From: Paenibacillus arenilitoris | GTDB lineage: Bacteria; Bacillota; Bacilli; Paenibacillales; Paenibacillaceae | Direction of reading: 5' to 3' | DNA length: 64,000 nt | NCBI RefSeq assembly: GCF_014705655.1 | Contig: NZ_JACXIY010000030.1 | Location: forward strand, 32,587-96,586 | In this document: in pieces, positions 8,048-15,949 of the stretch | Position numbering within the stretch: the first letter of the stretch is position 1 | Layout of the letters: every line of letters begins with the position of its first letter | Program-made: the position numbers and the translations under genes | Notes under the pieces: generated by a model | Seen by the model: the letters and a program-made list of their open reading frames with translations, nothing else | The model's database searches: none | Told to the model about the DNA's origin: nothing

Positions 8048-8991
8048 ACGGCACCTCCGTTGCCCAGCACCGTACCCGCTTCAAGCCGCGCGCCTTTGAG
8101 CCATTCGGCCGCGTTCATCGCCTTCTTGCCCGCCGGCTGGATCTCCTTCAGCACGAGGACGCCCTCGCCGGTCTGCACCCGAATGCCGTCGCCGCCCGCG
8201 GCGAGCACGGTACCCGGCGCCTTCGGCGCGGCCGAACCTTCGGCGGGTACGCAGGACCATACTTTGAACACTTCGCCGTTCAGGTAAGTGAACGCGCCGG
8301 CCATCGGCGACAAGCCGCGCACTTGGTTGAAGATCGCCCGCGCGGATCGGTCCCAATCAATCTTTTCGTCGTCGCGCGTCAAATTCGGTGCGTAGGTCGC
8401 GAGTTCGTTCGGCTGGGGCACCGCCTTCGCCTCGCCCGCGATGAGGGCGGGCAGCGTGCGGCCGAGCAGCTCCGCGCCGGCGGCGCTCAGCTTGTCGAAC
8501 ATCGTGCCCGCCGTATCCTCATCGGTGATCGGAACCTCGACCGCGCTGATCATATCGCCCGTATCAAGCCCCTCCGCCATGTACATGATCGTGACGCCGG
8601 TCACGTCTTCGCCGTTCATGATCGAACGCTGGATCGGGGCGCCGCCGCGGTATCTCGGCAGCAGGGAGCCGTGAACGTTAATGCAGCCGAGGCGAGGCAG
8701 ATCCAGCACCGCCTTCGGCAATATTTGCCCGTAAGCGGCCGTTACGATCAAATCCGGCCGCAGCTCGGCGAGCGCGGCGACCGCGTCAGCGCTTCGCATG
8801 CGCTCGGGTTGGAGCACGGGCAGCCCAAGCGACAACGCCGCTTCCTTTACAGGCGGCGGCGTCAACGTTTTTTTGCGGCCCTTCGGCCGGTCCGGCTGCG
8901 TCACGACAGCGACAACATTGTAATTTTGCTCGATGAGAAGGTTGAGAGAGGGAACGGCAAATGCCGGCGTTCCCATAAATACGATACGCAT
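8044..8991 (-). CDS. fmt: Methionyl-tRNA formyltransferase
   Basis: Formylates the initiator Met-tRNA using 10-formyl-THF. The 315 residues have the catalytic Asn and His in CINVHGSLLPRYRGGAPI, the Asp in EGLDTGDM, and a C-terminal tRNA-binding beta domain. The start follows the def stop by four bases with AAGGCGGCGAATAGC upstream, and its 3' end overlaps rsmB. Pairing with def is universal in bacteria. Confidence 0.96.
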   Translation of the reverse strand: MRIVFMGTPAFAVPSLNLLIEQNYNVVAVVTQPDRPKGRKKTLTPPPVKEAALSLGLPVLQPERMRSADAVAALAELRPDLIVTAAYGQILPKAVLDLPRLGCINVHGSLLPRYRGGAPIQRSIMNGEDVTGVTIMYMAEGLDTGDMISAVEVPITDEDTAGTMFDKLSAAGAELLGRTLPALIAGEAKAVPQPNELATYAPNLTRDDEKIDWDRSARAIFNQVRGLSPMAGAFTYLNGEVFKVWSCVPAEGSAAPKAPGTVLAAGGDGIRVQTGEGVLVLKEIQPAGKKAMNAAEWLKGARLEAGTVLGNGGAV

Positions 8992-8995
8992 GAAG

Positions 8996-9481
8996 CTATT
9001 CGCCGCCTTTTCTCGGTCTTTCCGTAATGTCGTACACGTTCTCCGCCAGATCGGTGAACAGAATGCCGTTCAAATGATCGACCTCGTGCTGGAACGCGCG
9101 CGCGAGAAAACCGCTCGCCTCGACCGTGAAAAACTGTCCGGAACTGTCTTGGCCCTTCACGACGATGCGGTCGGCGCGCAGCACGTCGCCGTTCAGGTTC
9201 GGGATGCTCAGGCAGCCCTCCGGACCGAGCTGTTCGCCCTCCTGCTCCACGATGACCGGATTGACCATTTCGATCAAGCCTCGCTCGTCGCCGACGTCGA
9301 CGACGATGACGCGCTTCGAAATGCCGATCTGAGGGGCGGCGAGCCCGACGCCGTCGGCATCGTACATCGTTTCGGCCATATCCTTCAGCAGCTTTTGCAA
9401 ATTGGCATTGAATTTGGTGACTTCCTTCGCCACTTCCCGCAATACCGGATCGGGGTCTTTCACGATTAGTCGGATACTCAT
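8996..9481 (-). CDS. def: Peptide deformylase
   Basis: A metal hydrolase that removes the N-formyl group from new proteins. The 161 residues contain all three family motifs: GVGLAAPQIG, EGCLSIP with the metal Cys, and HEVDHLNG with both metal His. The ATG at 9481 (MSIRLIVKDPDPVLR) is the family start and has AAAGGATGGG upstream. A much longer in-frame reading to 9859 runs into priA and is not credible. It lies 41 bases after priA. Confidence 0.95.
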   Translation of the reverse strand: MSIRLIVKDPDPVLREVAKEVTKFNANLQKLLKDMAETMYDADGVGLAAPQIGISKRVIVVDVGDERGLIEMVNPVIVEQEGEQLGPEGCLSIPNLNGDVLRADRIVVKGQDSSGQFFTVEASGFLARAFQHEVDHLNGILFTDLAENVYDITERPRKGGE

Positions 9482-9522
9482 TGTATTCCCATCCTTTGCC
9501 TGCATTAAAATCGTAATGACAT

Positions 9523-12015
9523 TTATAGTATGACTTGCGGATCCACGTCGACGCTGAACTGCACCTGCCGCTGGGGCGGGCCGTCCGCGAACGGCTCGAG
9601 CGCCTTGCGGACGAGCGCAGACGCATCGAGGTTTCCACGATATTTTATCACACATTGAAAACGGTAGCGATCTTTCATTCTTGCGATCGGCGAAGCGACG
9701 GGCCCGAGCACCTCCATCGCCCGGCCGAAGCCGCTGCCGAGCGGAAGCAGGACGCCTTCGTGCTCGGCGAGCTCCCGCAGCCCGGCCGAGAACCGCTCGC
9801 TCACCGTCGAGAGAAGCGGCAGCTGCTCGTGCGACATCGTGACGAGGATCAGCCGGCAATACGGCGGGTAGCCCATGGCGCCTCGGTGGCGCAGCTCCTC
9901 GGCTACGAACGAGGCATAATCGTGCTTCTTGGCGGTCACGATCGCATAGTGCTCCGGCGCGTAGGTCTGAACGACGACTTCGCCGGGCAAATGATGTCTG
10001 CCCGCCCGCCCCGCGACTTGCGTAAGCAGCTGGAACGTCCGCTCGGCGGCCCGGAAATCGGGCAGGTTGAGCGAGGTGTCCGCCGCGATGACGCCTACTA
10101 ACGTAACATATGGAAAATCAAGCCCTTTTGCTACCATCTGCGTGCCGAGCAGCACGTCCGCCTTGCGGTCGCCGAACTGCTTCAGCAGCTTCTCGTGCGC
10201 GTTCTTCTCCGTCGTCGTGTCCACGTCCATCCGGATGACCCGGATGCCGGGGAATAGCTTCGCGAGCTCCTCCTCGACCCGCTGCGTGCCGGTGCCGAAA
10301 TAGCGGATATGCTCGCTCTGGCAGGAAGGGCAAGCGGCGGGCGCCTGCTCGGCATGTCCGCAGTAATGGCAGCGGAGCGCCCTCGACTTCTGATGATAGG
10401 TCAGCGAAATATCGCAATGCGGACACGTTGCCGTATAGCCGCAGGAGCGGCACATGACGAAGGTCGAATAACCGCGCCGGTTGAGCAGCAGCACCGACTG
10501 CTCGCCCCGCTCCAGCCGCTCGGCCAGCGAGCGATGCAGCAGTCTGCTGAACATCGAGCGGTTCCCGTCCTTCAGCTCCTCGCGCATGTCGACGACCGTG
10601 ACGGGCGGCATCGGCCTGCCGCCTACCCGGTCCGGCATCGGCAGCAGCGCCGGCTCGCGGCTCTGCTCGCTGGCCGGCGCTGGACGGCTCGCCGCGGCAT
10701 ACGTTTCGAGCGAAGGCGTAGCCGATCCGAGCACGACCGCCGCGCCATGCTGCTTCGCCCGGCGGACGGCGACGTCGCGCGCATGATATTTCGGGCTTTC
10801 CTCCTGCTTGTAGGACGACTCGTGCTCTTCGTCGATGATGATCAGCCCGATTCGCTCGAACGGCGCGAATATGGCCGAGCGGGCGCCGATCGCCACCTGC
10901 ACCTGCCGATCCCGGATTTTGCGCCACTCGTCGTAGCGCTCGCCGCTCGACAGCCTGCTGTGCAGGACGGCGACCGCGTCGCCGAAGCGCCCCTTGAATC
11001 GCTCGACCATTTGCGGGGTAAGAGAGATTTCAGGCACGAGCACGATCGCCTGCTTCCCGCGCTCCAAGCAATATTGGATCGATTGCAAATACACTTCCGT
11101 CTTGCCGCTCCCGGTAACGCCGTGCAGCAGCATCGTCTGCGGCTCGCCCGCGCCGATCGCCCGCGCGATGCGGGCGTACACCTCCCGCTGCCCCTCCGTG
11201 AGGGGCAGCGGCTCCGTTCGCTCGAAAGCCCGATCGGCATACGGATCGCGACGCTGTTCCACTTCGCGGAGATCGAGCAGACCCTTCTCCGCGAGAGACC
11301 GCACGCTGGGCGCGGAGCTTCCCGTCGCCGCGATCAACTCCTGCAGCGGCAGCGGGCCGCCGTGCTCCAGCATGAAGCCCAGCACCTCGCGCTGCTTCGC
11401 CGCCCGCGCCGGCAGCTTCGCGAGCGCCTCCCGCGCCGCCGACTCGTCCTCCGGCACGAACACGGTCAGCACCTTGCGGATGGCGAGTCTGTCGCGGATC
11501 GACGTCCGCTCCGCGAGCACGCCGTCCCGAAGCGCCGCCTTCACCGCCCTCGCGTGCTCCGGGTACTTGCTTAGCAGCGTCTCCAGCTTGACGAATTTCC
11601 CGCTCGTCCCGATCCATTCAGCCAGCTCCGGGGGAAGCGCCAGCACGGCCGCCTGGTCGTCCTGTATGCCGACGAGCCGCTCGGCTTTCCCCTTGAGCGC
11701 GGTCGGGATCATCGCCTGAAGCGCGGTCGTCCACGAGCAGCAATACTTTTCGCTCAGCCACTTCGCCAGCTCGATCAGGTCGGGCAGGAGCGGCGGCACC
11801 GGATCAAGCAGCTCCGAGAGTGGCTTCAGCCTCCTCCGATCGATGTCCGCCTCGTCCGTCAACCGGGTGACGAAGCCTTGCAGCACCCGACTGCCGAAAG
11901 GCACCCCGACGCGGCTGCCCACCTCGATCCATTCCTCCATCGAGGAGGGCACTTCATAATCAAACGGCCGATCCGTCTGGCGGCTCGGCACGTCCACAAT
12001 GACTTTGGCGATCAT
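9523..12015 (-). CDS. priA: Primosomal protein N' (replication restart helicase)
   Basis: An 830-residue 3'-5' helicase that reloads the replisome at stalled forks. It has an N-terminal DNA-binding region, Walker A in GVTGSGKTEVY, DEEH as Walker B, eight zinc-knuckle cysteines in the CRSCGY...CPHC...CHYCGH...CPSC stretch, and the C-terminal helicase motifs ending in QVAGRAGR. The ATG follows GGGGGGAGCGGAGT and overlaps the coaBC stop by four bases. Confidence 0.96.
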   Translation of the reverse strand: MIAKVIVDVPSRQTDRPFDYEVPSSMEEWIEVGSRVGVPFGSRVLQGFVTRLTDEADIDRRRLKPLSELLDPVPPLLPDLIELAKWLSEKYCCSWTTALQAMIPTALKGKAERLVGIQDDQAAVLALPPELAEWIGTSGKFVKLETLLSKYPEHARAVKAALRDGVLAERTSIRDRLAIRKVLTVFVPEDESAAREALAKLPARAAKQREVLGFMLEHGGPLPLQELIAATGSSAPSVRSLAEKGLLDLREVEQRRDPYADRAFERTEPLPLTEGQREVYARIARAIGAGEPQTMLLHGVTGSGKTEVYLQSIQYCLERGKQAIVLVPEISLTPQMVERFKGRFGDAVAVLHSRLSSGERYDEWRKIRDRQVQVAIGARSAIFAPFERIGLIIIDEEHESSYKQEESPKYHARDVAVRRAKQHGAAVVLGSATPSLETYAAASRPAPASEQSREPALLPMPDRVGGRPMPPVTVVDMREELKDGNRSMFSRLLHRSLAERLERGEQSVLLLNRRGYSTFVMCRSCGYTATCPHCDISLTYHQKSRALRCHYCGHAEQAPAACPSCQSEHIRYFGTGTQRVEEELAKLFPGIRVIRMDVDTTTEKNAHEKLLKQFGDRKADVLLGTQMVAKGLDFPYVTLVGVIAADTSLNLPDFRAAERTFQLLTQVAGRAGRHHLPGEVVVQTYAPEHYAIVTAKKHDYASFVAEELRHRGAMGYPPYCRLILVTMSHEQLPLLSTVSERFSAGLRELAEHEGVLLPLGSGFGRAMEVLGPVASPIARMKDRYRFQCVIKYRGNLDASALVRKALEPFADGPPQRQVQFSVDVDPQVIL

Positions 12016-13226
12016 ACTCCGCTCCCCCCGAATTGCGGGAGCCGCTCCGCGACAAGCTCCAGCAAGCGGGAGGCCGTCTCGCGCTTGGACAATAGGGGCA
12101 TCGCTTCGATCAGCCCTTCCTCGCCGTAAACCGAAACGATGTTCGTATCTCCGTTAAAGCCCGCTCCGTCCGCGCTGACGTCATTGGCGACGATAAGGTC
12201 GCAATGTTTCCGCCGCAGCTTGTCCATCGCGTACCGCTCGATCTGCTCCGTCTCGGCCGCAAAGCCGACCAGGAACTGATGCTTCTTCCGCTTCCCGAGC
12301 GTCTCCAGTATGTCCGTCGTCCGCTCGAGAGCAAGCGTAAGCCGCTCCCCGTCCTTCTTCAGCTTCGTGCCGCTTATGCTGGCCGCCCGGTAATCCGCGA
12401 CGGCCGCGGCTTTGACGACGATATCCATCTCGTCATACAGCTCCGTTACCGCCTCCAGCATCTGCTGCGCGGATTCGACCTTTACGAGCGCCACGCCGGA
12501 CGGCGGCGCCGCCGTCGTCCGGCCGGCGACCACCGTCACCTCGGCGCCCATCAGGCGCGCCGCTTCGGCGATGGCAAAGCCCATCTTCCCGGAGGAATCG
12601 TTCGTGATGTATCTTACCGGATCCAGCCTCTCCATCGTGCCGCCCGCGGTTACGAGCACGCGCCTGCCGCGCAGCCGCCCGCTTACTGCGAACCACGCTT
12701 CGACCGCGGCAACGATCTCTTCGGGCTCGGCGAGCCTGCCCTTGGCGACGTAGCCGCAGGCGAGCTGGCCCGTGCCGGGCTCGACGAACATCGCGCCGCG
12801 CGAAGCGAGCAGCTCGATGTTGCGGACGACGGCCGGATGCTCATACATATGTACGTTCATGGCGGGCGCGATCAGAATCGGACAAGTTGCCGCCAGCAGC
12901 GTCGTGCTGAGCATATCGTCCGCATGGCCGCCCGCCAGCTTCGCCAGCACGTTCGCCGTAGCCGGCGCGACGACGATCAAATCCGCGTGATCCGCCAAAT
13001 CGATATGCGAGACGACCGACGGATCGCGCTCGTCGAACGTATCGACGTATACCGGATTGCGCGACAACGTTTGCAACGTCAGCGGCGTGATGAATTTGGT
13101 TGCCGATTCCGTCATGATCACGTTCACTTTCGCGCCCGCCTGCGTCAGCTTGCTGCAAAGCGCGGCGCCCTTGTAGGCCGCGATCCCGCCCGTAATGCCG
13201 AGTATGATCGATTTCCCTTTTAGCAT
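12012..13226 (-). CDS. coaBC: Phosphopantothenoylcysteine decarboxylase/synthase
   Basis: A bifunctional enzyme of coenzyme A synthesis. The N-terminal flavin domain (about 1-180) shows GGIAAYK, PAMNVHMY and GQLACGYVAKGRL with the active Cys. The C-terminal synthetase (about 186-404) shows TAGGTMERLDPVRYITNDSSGKMG and KAAAVADYR. The 404 residues are the normal size. GGGAGATAAGGC precedes the ATG. It probably starts the coaBC-priA-def-fmt-rsmB unit. In B. subtilis rpoZ is directly upstream, but here bstA is. Confidence 0.95.
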   Translation of the reverse strand: MLKGKSIILGITGGIAAYKGAALCSKLTQAGAKVNVIMTESATKFITPLTLQTLSRNPVYVDTFDERDPSVVSHIDLADHADLIVVAPATANVLAKLAGGHADDMLSTTLLAATCPILIAPAMNVHMYEHPAVVRNIELLASRGAMFVEPGTGQLACGYVAKGRLAEPEEIVAAVEAWFAVSGRLRGRRVLVTAGGTMERLDPVRYITNDSSGKMGFAIAEAARLMGAEVTVVAGRTTAAPPSGVALVKVESAQQMLEAVTELYDEMDIVVKAAAVADYRAASISGTKLKKDGERLTLALERTTDILETLGKRKKHQFLVGFAAETEQIERYAMDKLRRKHCDLIVANDVSADGAGFNGDTNIVSVYGEEGLIEAMPLLSKRETASRLLELVAERLPQFGGSGV

Positions 13227-13283
13227 GCCTTATCTCCCATCGCCTATCAATCTTATCCTATATGCTTAAGTGCCGGCTTTCGG

Positions 13284-13808
13284 TCACCAGTCCTTCCGCT
13301 CCCGCAAGCTCGCGATCTGCGCGACGTGATGCTTGCCGTGCCATGCGACGAATCCTAGAAAATAAGCGAGGCCGATCTGGCTTCCCTTCTCCGGGTGATA
13401 GAACATTTTATCGAAATCGGACGCCTGCATCGAACGCAGCAGCAGCGTCCAGCGCGCGTAAATGCCTTCGATGATGGCAACGCTTAGTTCCGTCGAAGCG
13501 TGCAGACTGTCCGCCGTCTCCGCCCAGCGCTCTTCATTGAAGGGCTTGATCGTCGGATTAGACTCCGTGAGCGCAAGCTTGAAGCGCGAATAGCAGTTCA
13601 TCGCCGCATCCGCGATATGATGCACGACCTGCCTGACGGTCCAGCCGCCGCTGCGGTACGGCGTATCGAGCTGCTCTTCGTCGAGTCCCGCCAATGCGGC
13701 CTTCAGCTGGGCGGGGAGATTCTCGACGTCGGCGATCCACAGCTCCCTCTGCTTGACGGTCATCCCTTCATACGAGTATCTGCCAATCGGATAACGCAAT
13801 TTGTCCAT
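13284..13808 (-). CDS. bstA: DinB-fold metal-dependent hydrolase, BstA/YfiT-like bacillithiol transferase
   Basis: A four-helix DinB/YfiT-fold protein of 174 residues. The metal ligands are the His of VVHHIADAAMN near residue 63 and the paired His of AWHGKHHVAQ near 159. The sequence resembles B. subtilis YfiT along its whole length (LRYPIG at the N-terminus, GGWTVRQVVHH). That group transfers bacillithiol to electrophiles. CAGGAGGGAACGGA precedes the ATG. It is inserted between rpoZ and coaBC. The fold is firm and the exact substrate is inferred. Confidence 0.8.
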   Translation of the reverse strand: MDKLRYPIGRYSYEGMTVKQRELWIADVENLPAQLKAALAGLDEEQLDTPYRSGGWTVRQVVHHIADAAMNCYSRFKLALTESNPTIKPFNEERWAETADSLHASTELSVAIIEGIYARWTLLLRSMQASDFDKMFYHPEKGSQIGLAYFLGFVAWHGKHHVAQIASLRERKDW

Positions 13809-13894
13809 TCCGTTCCCTCCTGTTCTGGATCACGCAAGCTTCGTACGCTCCCTTAATCATACCATACGGGCCTTCAAAATCTAACTGTCCCTCC

Positions 13895-14083
13895 TCATTG
13901 CGCGCTAATAAATTGGAACACGCCGAGACCGATGAACATAACGACGAAGACGACGATAAAGCCGATCGCAAAGTTCACCCATCCCGGCCTCCGCCGGTTC
14001 GCCCCCGTGCTCAAATCGTCCACCTGCGCCTGCAGCTTGCGCAGCGACTCTTGCATGTCCTTGATTTCTTCCTCGCTTGCCAC
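13895..14083 (-). CDS. 62-residue single-pass membrane protein with coiled coil
   Basis: Begins at GTG 14083 with GGGAGG nine bases upstream; the longer reading to 14212 has no ribosome binding site and overlaps the next gene. The product is an acidic heptad-like helix (MASEEEIKDMQESLRKLQAQ), a short basic patch RRRPGW, then one hydrophobic helix ending FQFISAQ. It is probably anchored by its C-terminal helix. No family recognised. The neighbour upstream is also a 62-residue membrane/coiled-coil peptide in the opposite order. Confidence 0.6.
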   Translation of the reverse strand: MASEEEIKDMQESLRKLQAQVDDLSTGANRRRPGWVNFAIGFIVVFVVMFIGLGVFQFISAQ

Positions 14084-14141
14084 GTCCGGATCCCTCCCGC
14101 TTGTTCGTTCGTGCGTGCGGCTTCCTCTCCATCCCCGAAGC

Positions 14142-14330
14142 CTACAGGCGTTTATCGATAATATGCTTGCTGTCCTGAATTTCTTTCCTAAGCAGCCTGA
14201 CTTCCTCCACAAGCGCTTTCATCTGCTTCGTCGCCTCTGACGAATCGATGGCGCCCCTTATGACGAGCGATAGGAGCAGCAACGAAATGACGATCCCGAG
14301 TATCGCGAACACAAACAAAATCGGATCCAC
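14142..14330 (-). CDS. 62-residue membrane protein with C-terminal coiled coil
   Basis: GTG at 14330 has GGAGGGATCGA before it and gives VDPILFVFAILGIV at the start, so the membrane helix is N-terminal (about 3-24). A charged helix rich in Lys, Glu and Leu follows (MKALVEEVRLLRKEI). This resembles short holin- or DUF-type peptides of Bacillales, but I cannot name a family. It lies 58 bases before the next membrane peptide and may be cotranscribed. Confidence 0.6.
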   Translation of the reverse strand: MDPILFVFAILGIVISLLLLSLVIRGAIDSSEATKQMKALVEEVRLLRKEIQDSKHIIDKRL

Positions 14331-14459
14331 TCGATCCCTCCTTCCGCGGACGAATGCGGCGCGGCCTTCACCGCGCAATTTCGACCGGATGATTCAATAG
14401 TTTAACAAATCGTCCCCGATTTTTGTAGCCGCTCAAGGCGCGACTTCGGCCAACTTAAC

Positions 14460-14492
14460 AAAAAAAAGACTGCGCGGCCGTTGCCGGCCTGC
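14460..14492 (-). terminator. Rho-independent terminator after rpoZ
   Basis: Read leftward, an imperfect stem GATTGC-GGCCG / CGGCC-GCAGTC with a GCAA loop is followed by eight T, about 35 bases after the rpoZ stop. It separates the remA-gmk-rpoZ unit from the genes to the left. Confidence 0.8.
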
Positions 14493-14526
14493 AATCCTTC
14501 TTCCCCTGCATGTATGAAAAAAAATG

Positions 14527-14736
14527 CTACTCCTCTTTCGAAGCGACCTTCTCGACCTGCAGCATGTCGCCGTAAATTTCTTCAAGCGCAACGCCTACGA
14601 ATTTACGAGAGCGCGGATTGCGAAGCTCGGATTTGTCTCCGTTGCGAAGCATGCGCGCGCGTCTCGAAGCCGCGACGACCAGCGTATATTTACTGTCGAC
14701 CTTCTTTACCATCTCGTCAATGGACGGATATAACAT
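14527..14736 (-). CDS. rpoZ: RNA polymerase omega subunit
   Basis: The 69-residue omega subunit helps assemble and stabilise RNA polymerase. It has the family core MLYPSIDEMV, SKYTLVVAASRRAR and FVGVALEEIYGD. GGAGAATGTACG precedes the ATG, 16 bases after gmk. Its place after gmk is conserved, but here it is followed by a terminator rather than coaBC. Confidence 0.95.
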   Translation of the reverse strand: MLYPSIDEMVKKVDSKYTLVVAASRRARMLRNGDKSELRNPRSRKFVGVALEEIYGDMLQVEKVASKEE

Positions 14737-14752
14737 CGTACATTCTCCTCAC

Positions 14753-15370
14753 TCAAGCTTTCTCGATTGCGGCCACCATGCCCGTTACGTAGGGGATGAA
14801 CCGCTCCCTGCGGCAGTGCTCGGCAATAATGATGCTGCGGATGCGGTCGCAGGCGGCATCGATCTCGTCGTTCAGCACCGCGTAATCGTAATGGCGGAGC
14901 AGGTTCATCTCCTCCACGGCGACCGTCATCCGGTTATTGATCGTATCGAGCGATTCCGTGCCCCGTCCCGTAATGCGCTGCTTCAGCTCGTCGAGCGAAG
15001 GGGGAAGCAGGAAAACGAAGATGCCTTCCGGAAACTTCTGCTTCACCTTCAAAGCGCCTTGGACCTCGATCTCCAGAATGACGTCCTTGCCGCTCGCGAG
15101 AGTCCGTTCGACGAACTCGCGCGGCGTGCCGTAATAATTGCCGACGTATTCGGCATGCTCCAATAAGGCGTCATGCTTGATCATGTCCTGAAACTGCTCT
15201 TTGGACTTAAAAAAATAATTGACGCCTTCCACTTCGCCTTGGCGCGGCTGCCTGGTCGTCGCCGAGACCGAATAAACCAGGTCCGGCATCTTGCCGCGAA
15301 GCACCGAGCAGACCGTTCCCTTACCGACCCCGGAAGGACCGGATAATACGATTAACAATCCCTTATCCAT
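14753..15370 (-). CDS. gmk: Guanylate kinase
   Basis: Phosphorylates GMP to GDP. The 205-residue protein has the P-loop GPSGVGKGTV near the N-terminus, SATTRQPRQGEVEGVNYFF for GMP binding, ILEIEVQGALKVK and the lid region ITGRGTES. The ATG at 15370 has GGGGAGTATT upstream and matches the family start; the longer reading to 15460 overlaps remA. It starts 13 bases after the remA stop. Confidence 0.96.
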   Translation of the reverse strand: MDKGLLIVLSGPSGVGKGTVCSVLRGKMPDLVYSVSATTRQPRQGEVEGVNYFFKSKEQFQDMIKHDALLEHAEYVGNYYGTPREFVERTLASGKDVILEIEVQGALKVKQKFPEGIFVFLLPPSLDELKQRITGRGTESLDTINNRMTVAVEEMNLLRHYDYAVLNDEIDAACDRIRSIIIAEHCRRERFIPYVTGMVAAIEKA

Positions 15371-15383
15371 AATACTCCCCGTA

Positions 15384-15644
15384 CTATTCGTCGTTATCGT
15401 CGTCCTTCGTGGACAACCGGTGCGCCACCGTCTCCGGCTGCACCGCTGATAGAATGACATGATCGCTGTCCGTAATGATCACGGCGCGCGTGCGGCGGCC
15501 GTATGTCGCGTCGATCAGCATATGTCTGTCGCGCGCCTCTTGAATAATCCGCTTGATCGGAGCCGATTCCGGGCTTACGATTGAAATAATGCGATTTGCA
15601 GATACAATATTACCGAATCCGATATTAATGAGTTTAATAGCCAA
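15384..15644 (-). CDS. remA: Extracellular matrix regulator RemA (DUF370)
   Basis: An 86-residue DNA-binding protein that in B. subtilis activates matrix and osmoprotection operons. The core IGFGNIVSANRIISIVSP, APIKRIIQEARDR, IDATYGRRTR and AVIITDSDHVILSA is typical, with an acidic tail. The start codon is TTG at 15644, with GGAGGAGGAACCAGGC before it. It leads remA-gmk-rpoZ and follows an unusually long leader. Confidence 0.94.
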   Translation of the reverse strand: MAIKLINIGFGNIVSANRIISIVSPESAPIKRIIQEARDRHMLIDATYGRRTRAVIITDSDHVILSAVQPETVAHRLSTKDDDNDE

Positions 15645-15868
15645 GCCTGGTTCCTCCTCCGCCTGCGGCCTTCTGTGCGATAGACCGGTCTGTTTGCGTC
15701 CGGCTCTGCTTAACTGCCAAATACAGACAGAACTACTGCACTATTGTTGACATAAACAACAAGGAGCATACGTCATACGCGGACGCCCTGCCCCGGCAGC
15801 GGCCTATACCTCTAGGACGGCCTGTCCCGCGCAGGTCGCATTCCGCATGGCAACTGTATCCACGATTC
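15645..15868 (-). other. Long leader of remA with dyad symmetry, no gene
   Basis: About 220 bases lie between the predicted promoter and the remA start and contain no convincing ORF. A perfect inverted repeat TTGTTG-N7-CAACAA occupies 15744-15762. Further upstream are GC-rich elements that can fold on themselves, such as GGACAGGCCGTCC. I do not recognise a riboswitch class. It could be a protein-binding or structured leader. Confidence 0.4.
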
Positions 15869-15897
15869 ATTTTAATTGATTTTTTGCAAACGAACAA
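15869..15897 (-). promoter_or_regulatory. Probable sigma-A promoter of remA-gmk-rpoZ
   Basis: Read leftward, TTGTTC (15892-15897) and TAAAAT (15869-15874) are 17 bases apart, in an AT-rich stretch just after the methyltransferase/reductase gene. It points at remA. Confidence 0.5.
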
Positions 15898-15949
15898 GCG
15901 AAAAACGCGAAAACGAGCAAAAAATGCTGATTTCCTATGAAAATCCGCC

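Noticed and set aside
9482..9859. N-terminal extension of def
   Set aside because: It runs into priA, lacks a ribosome site at its far start, and peptide deformylases begin at the ATG at 9481.
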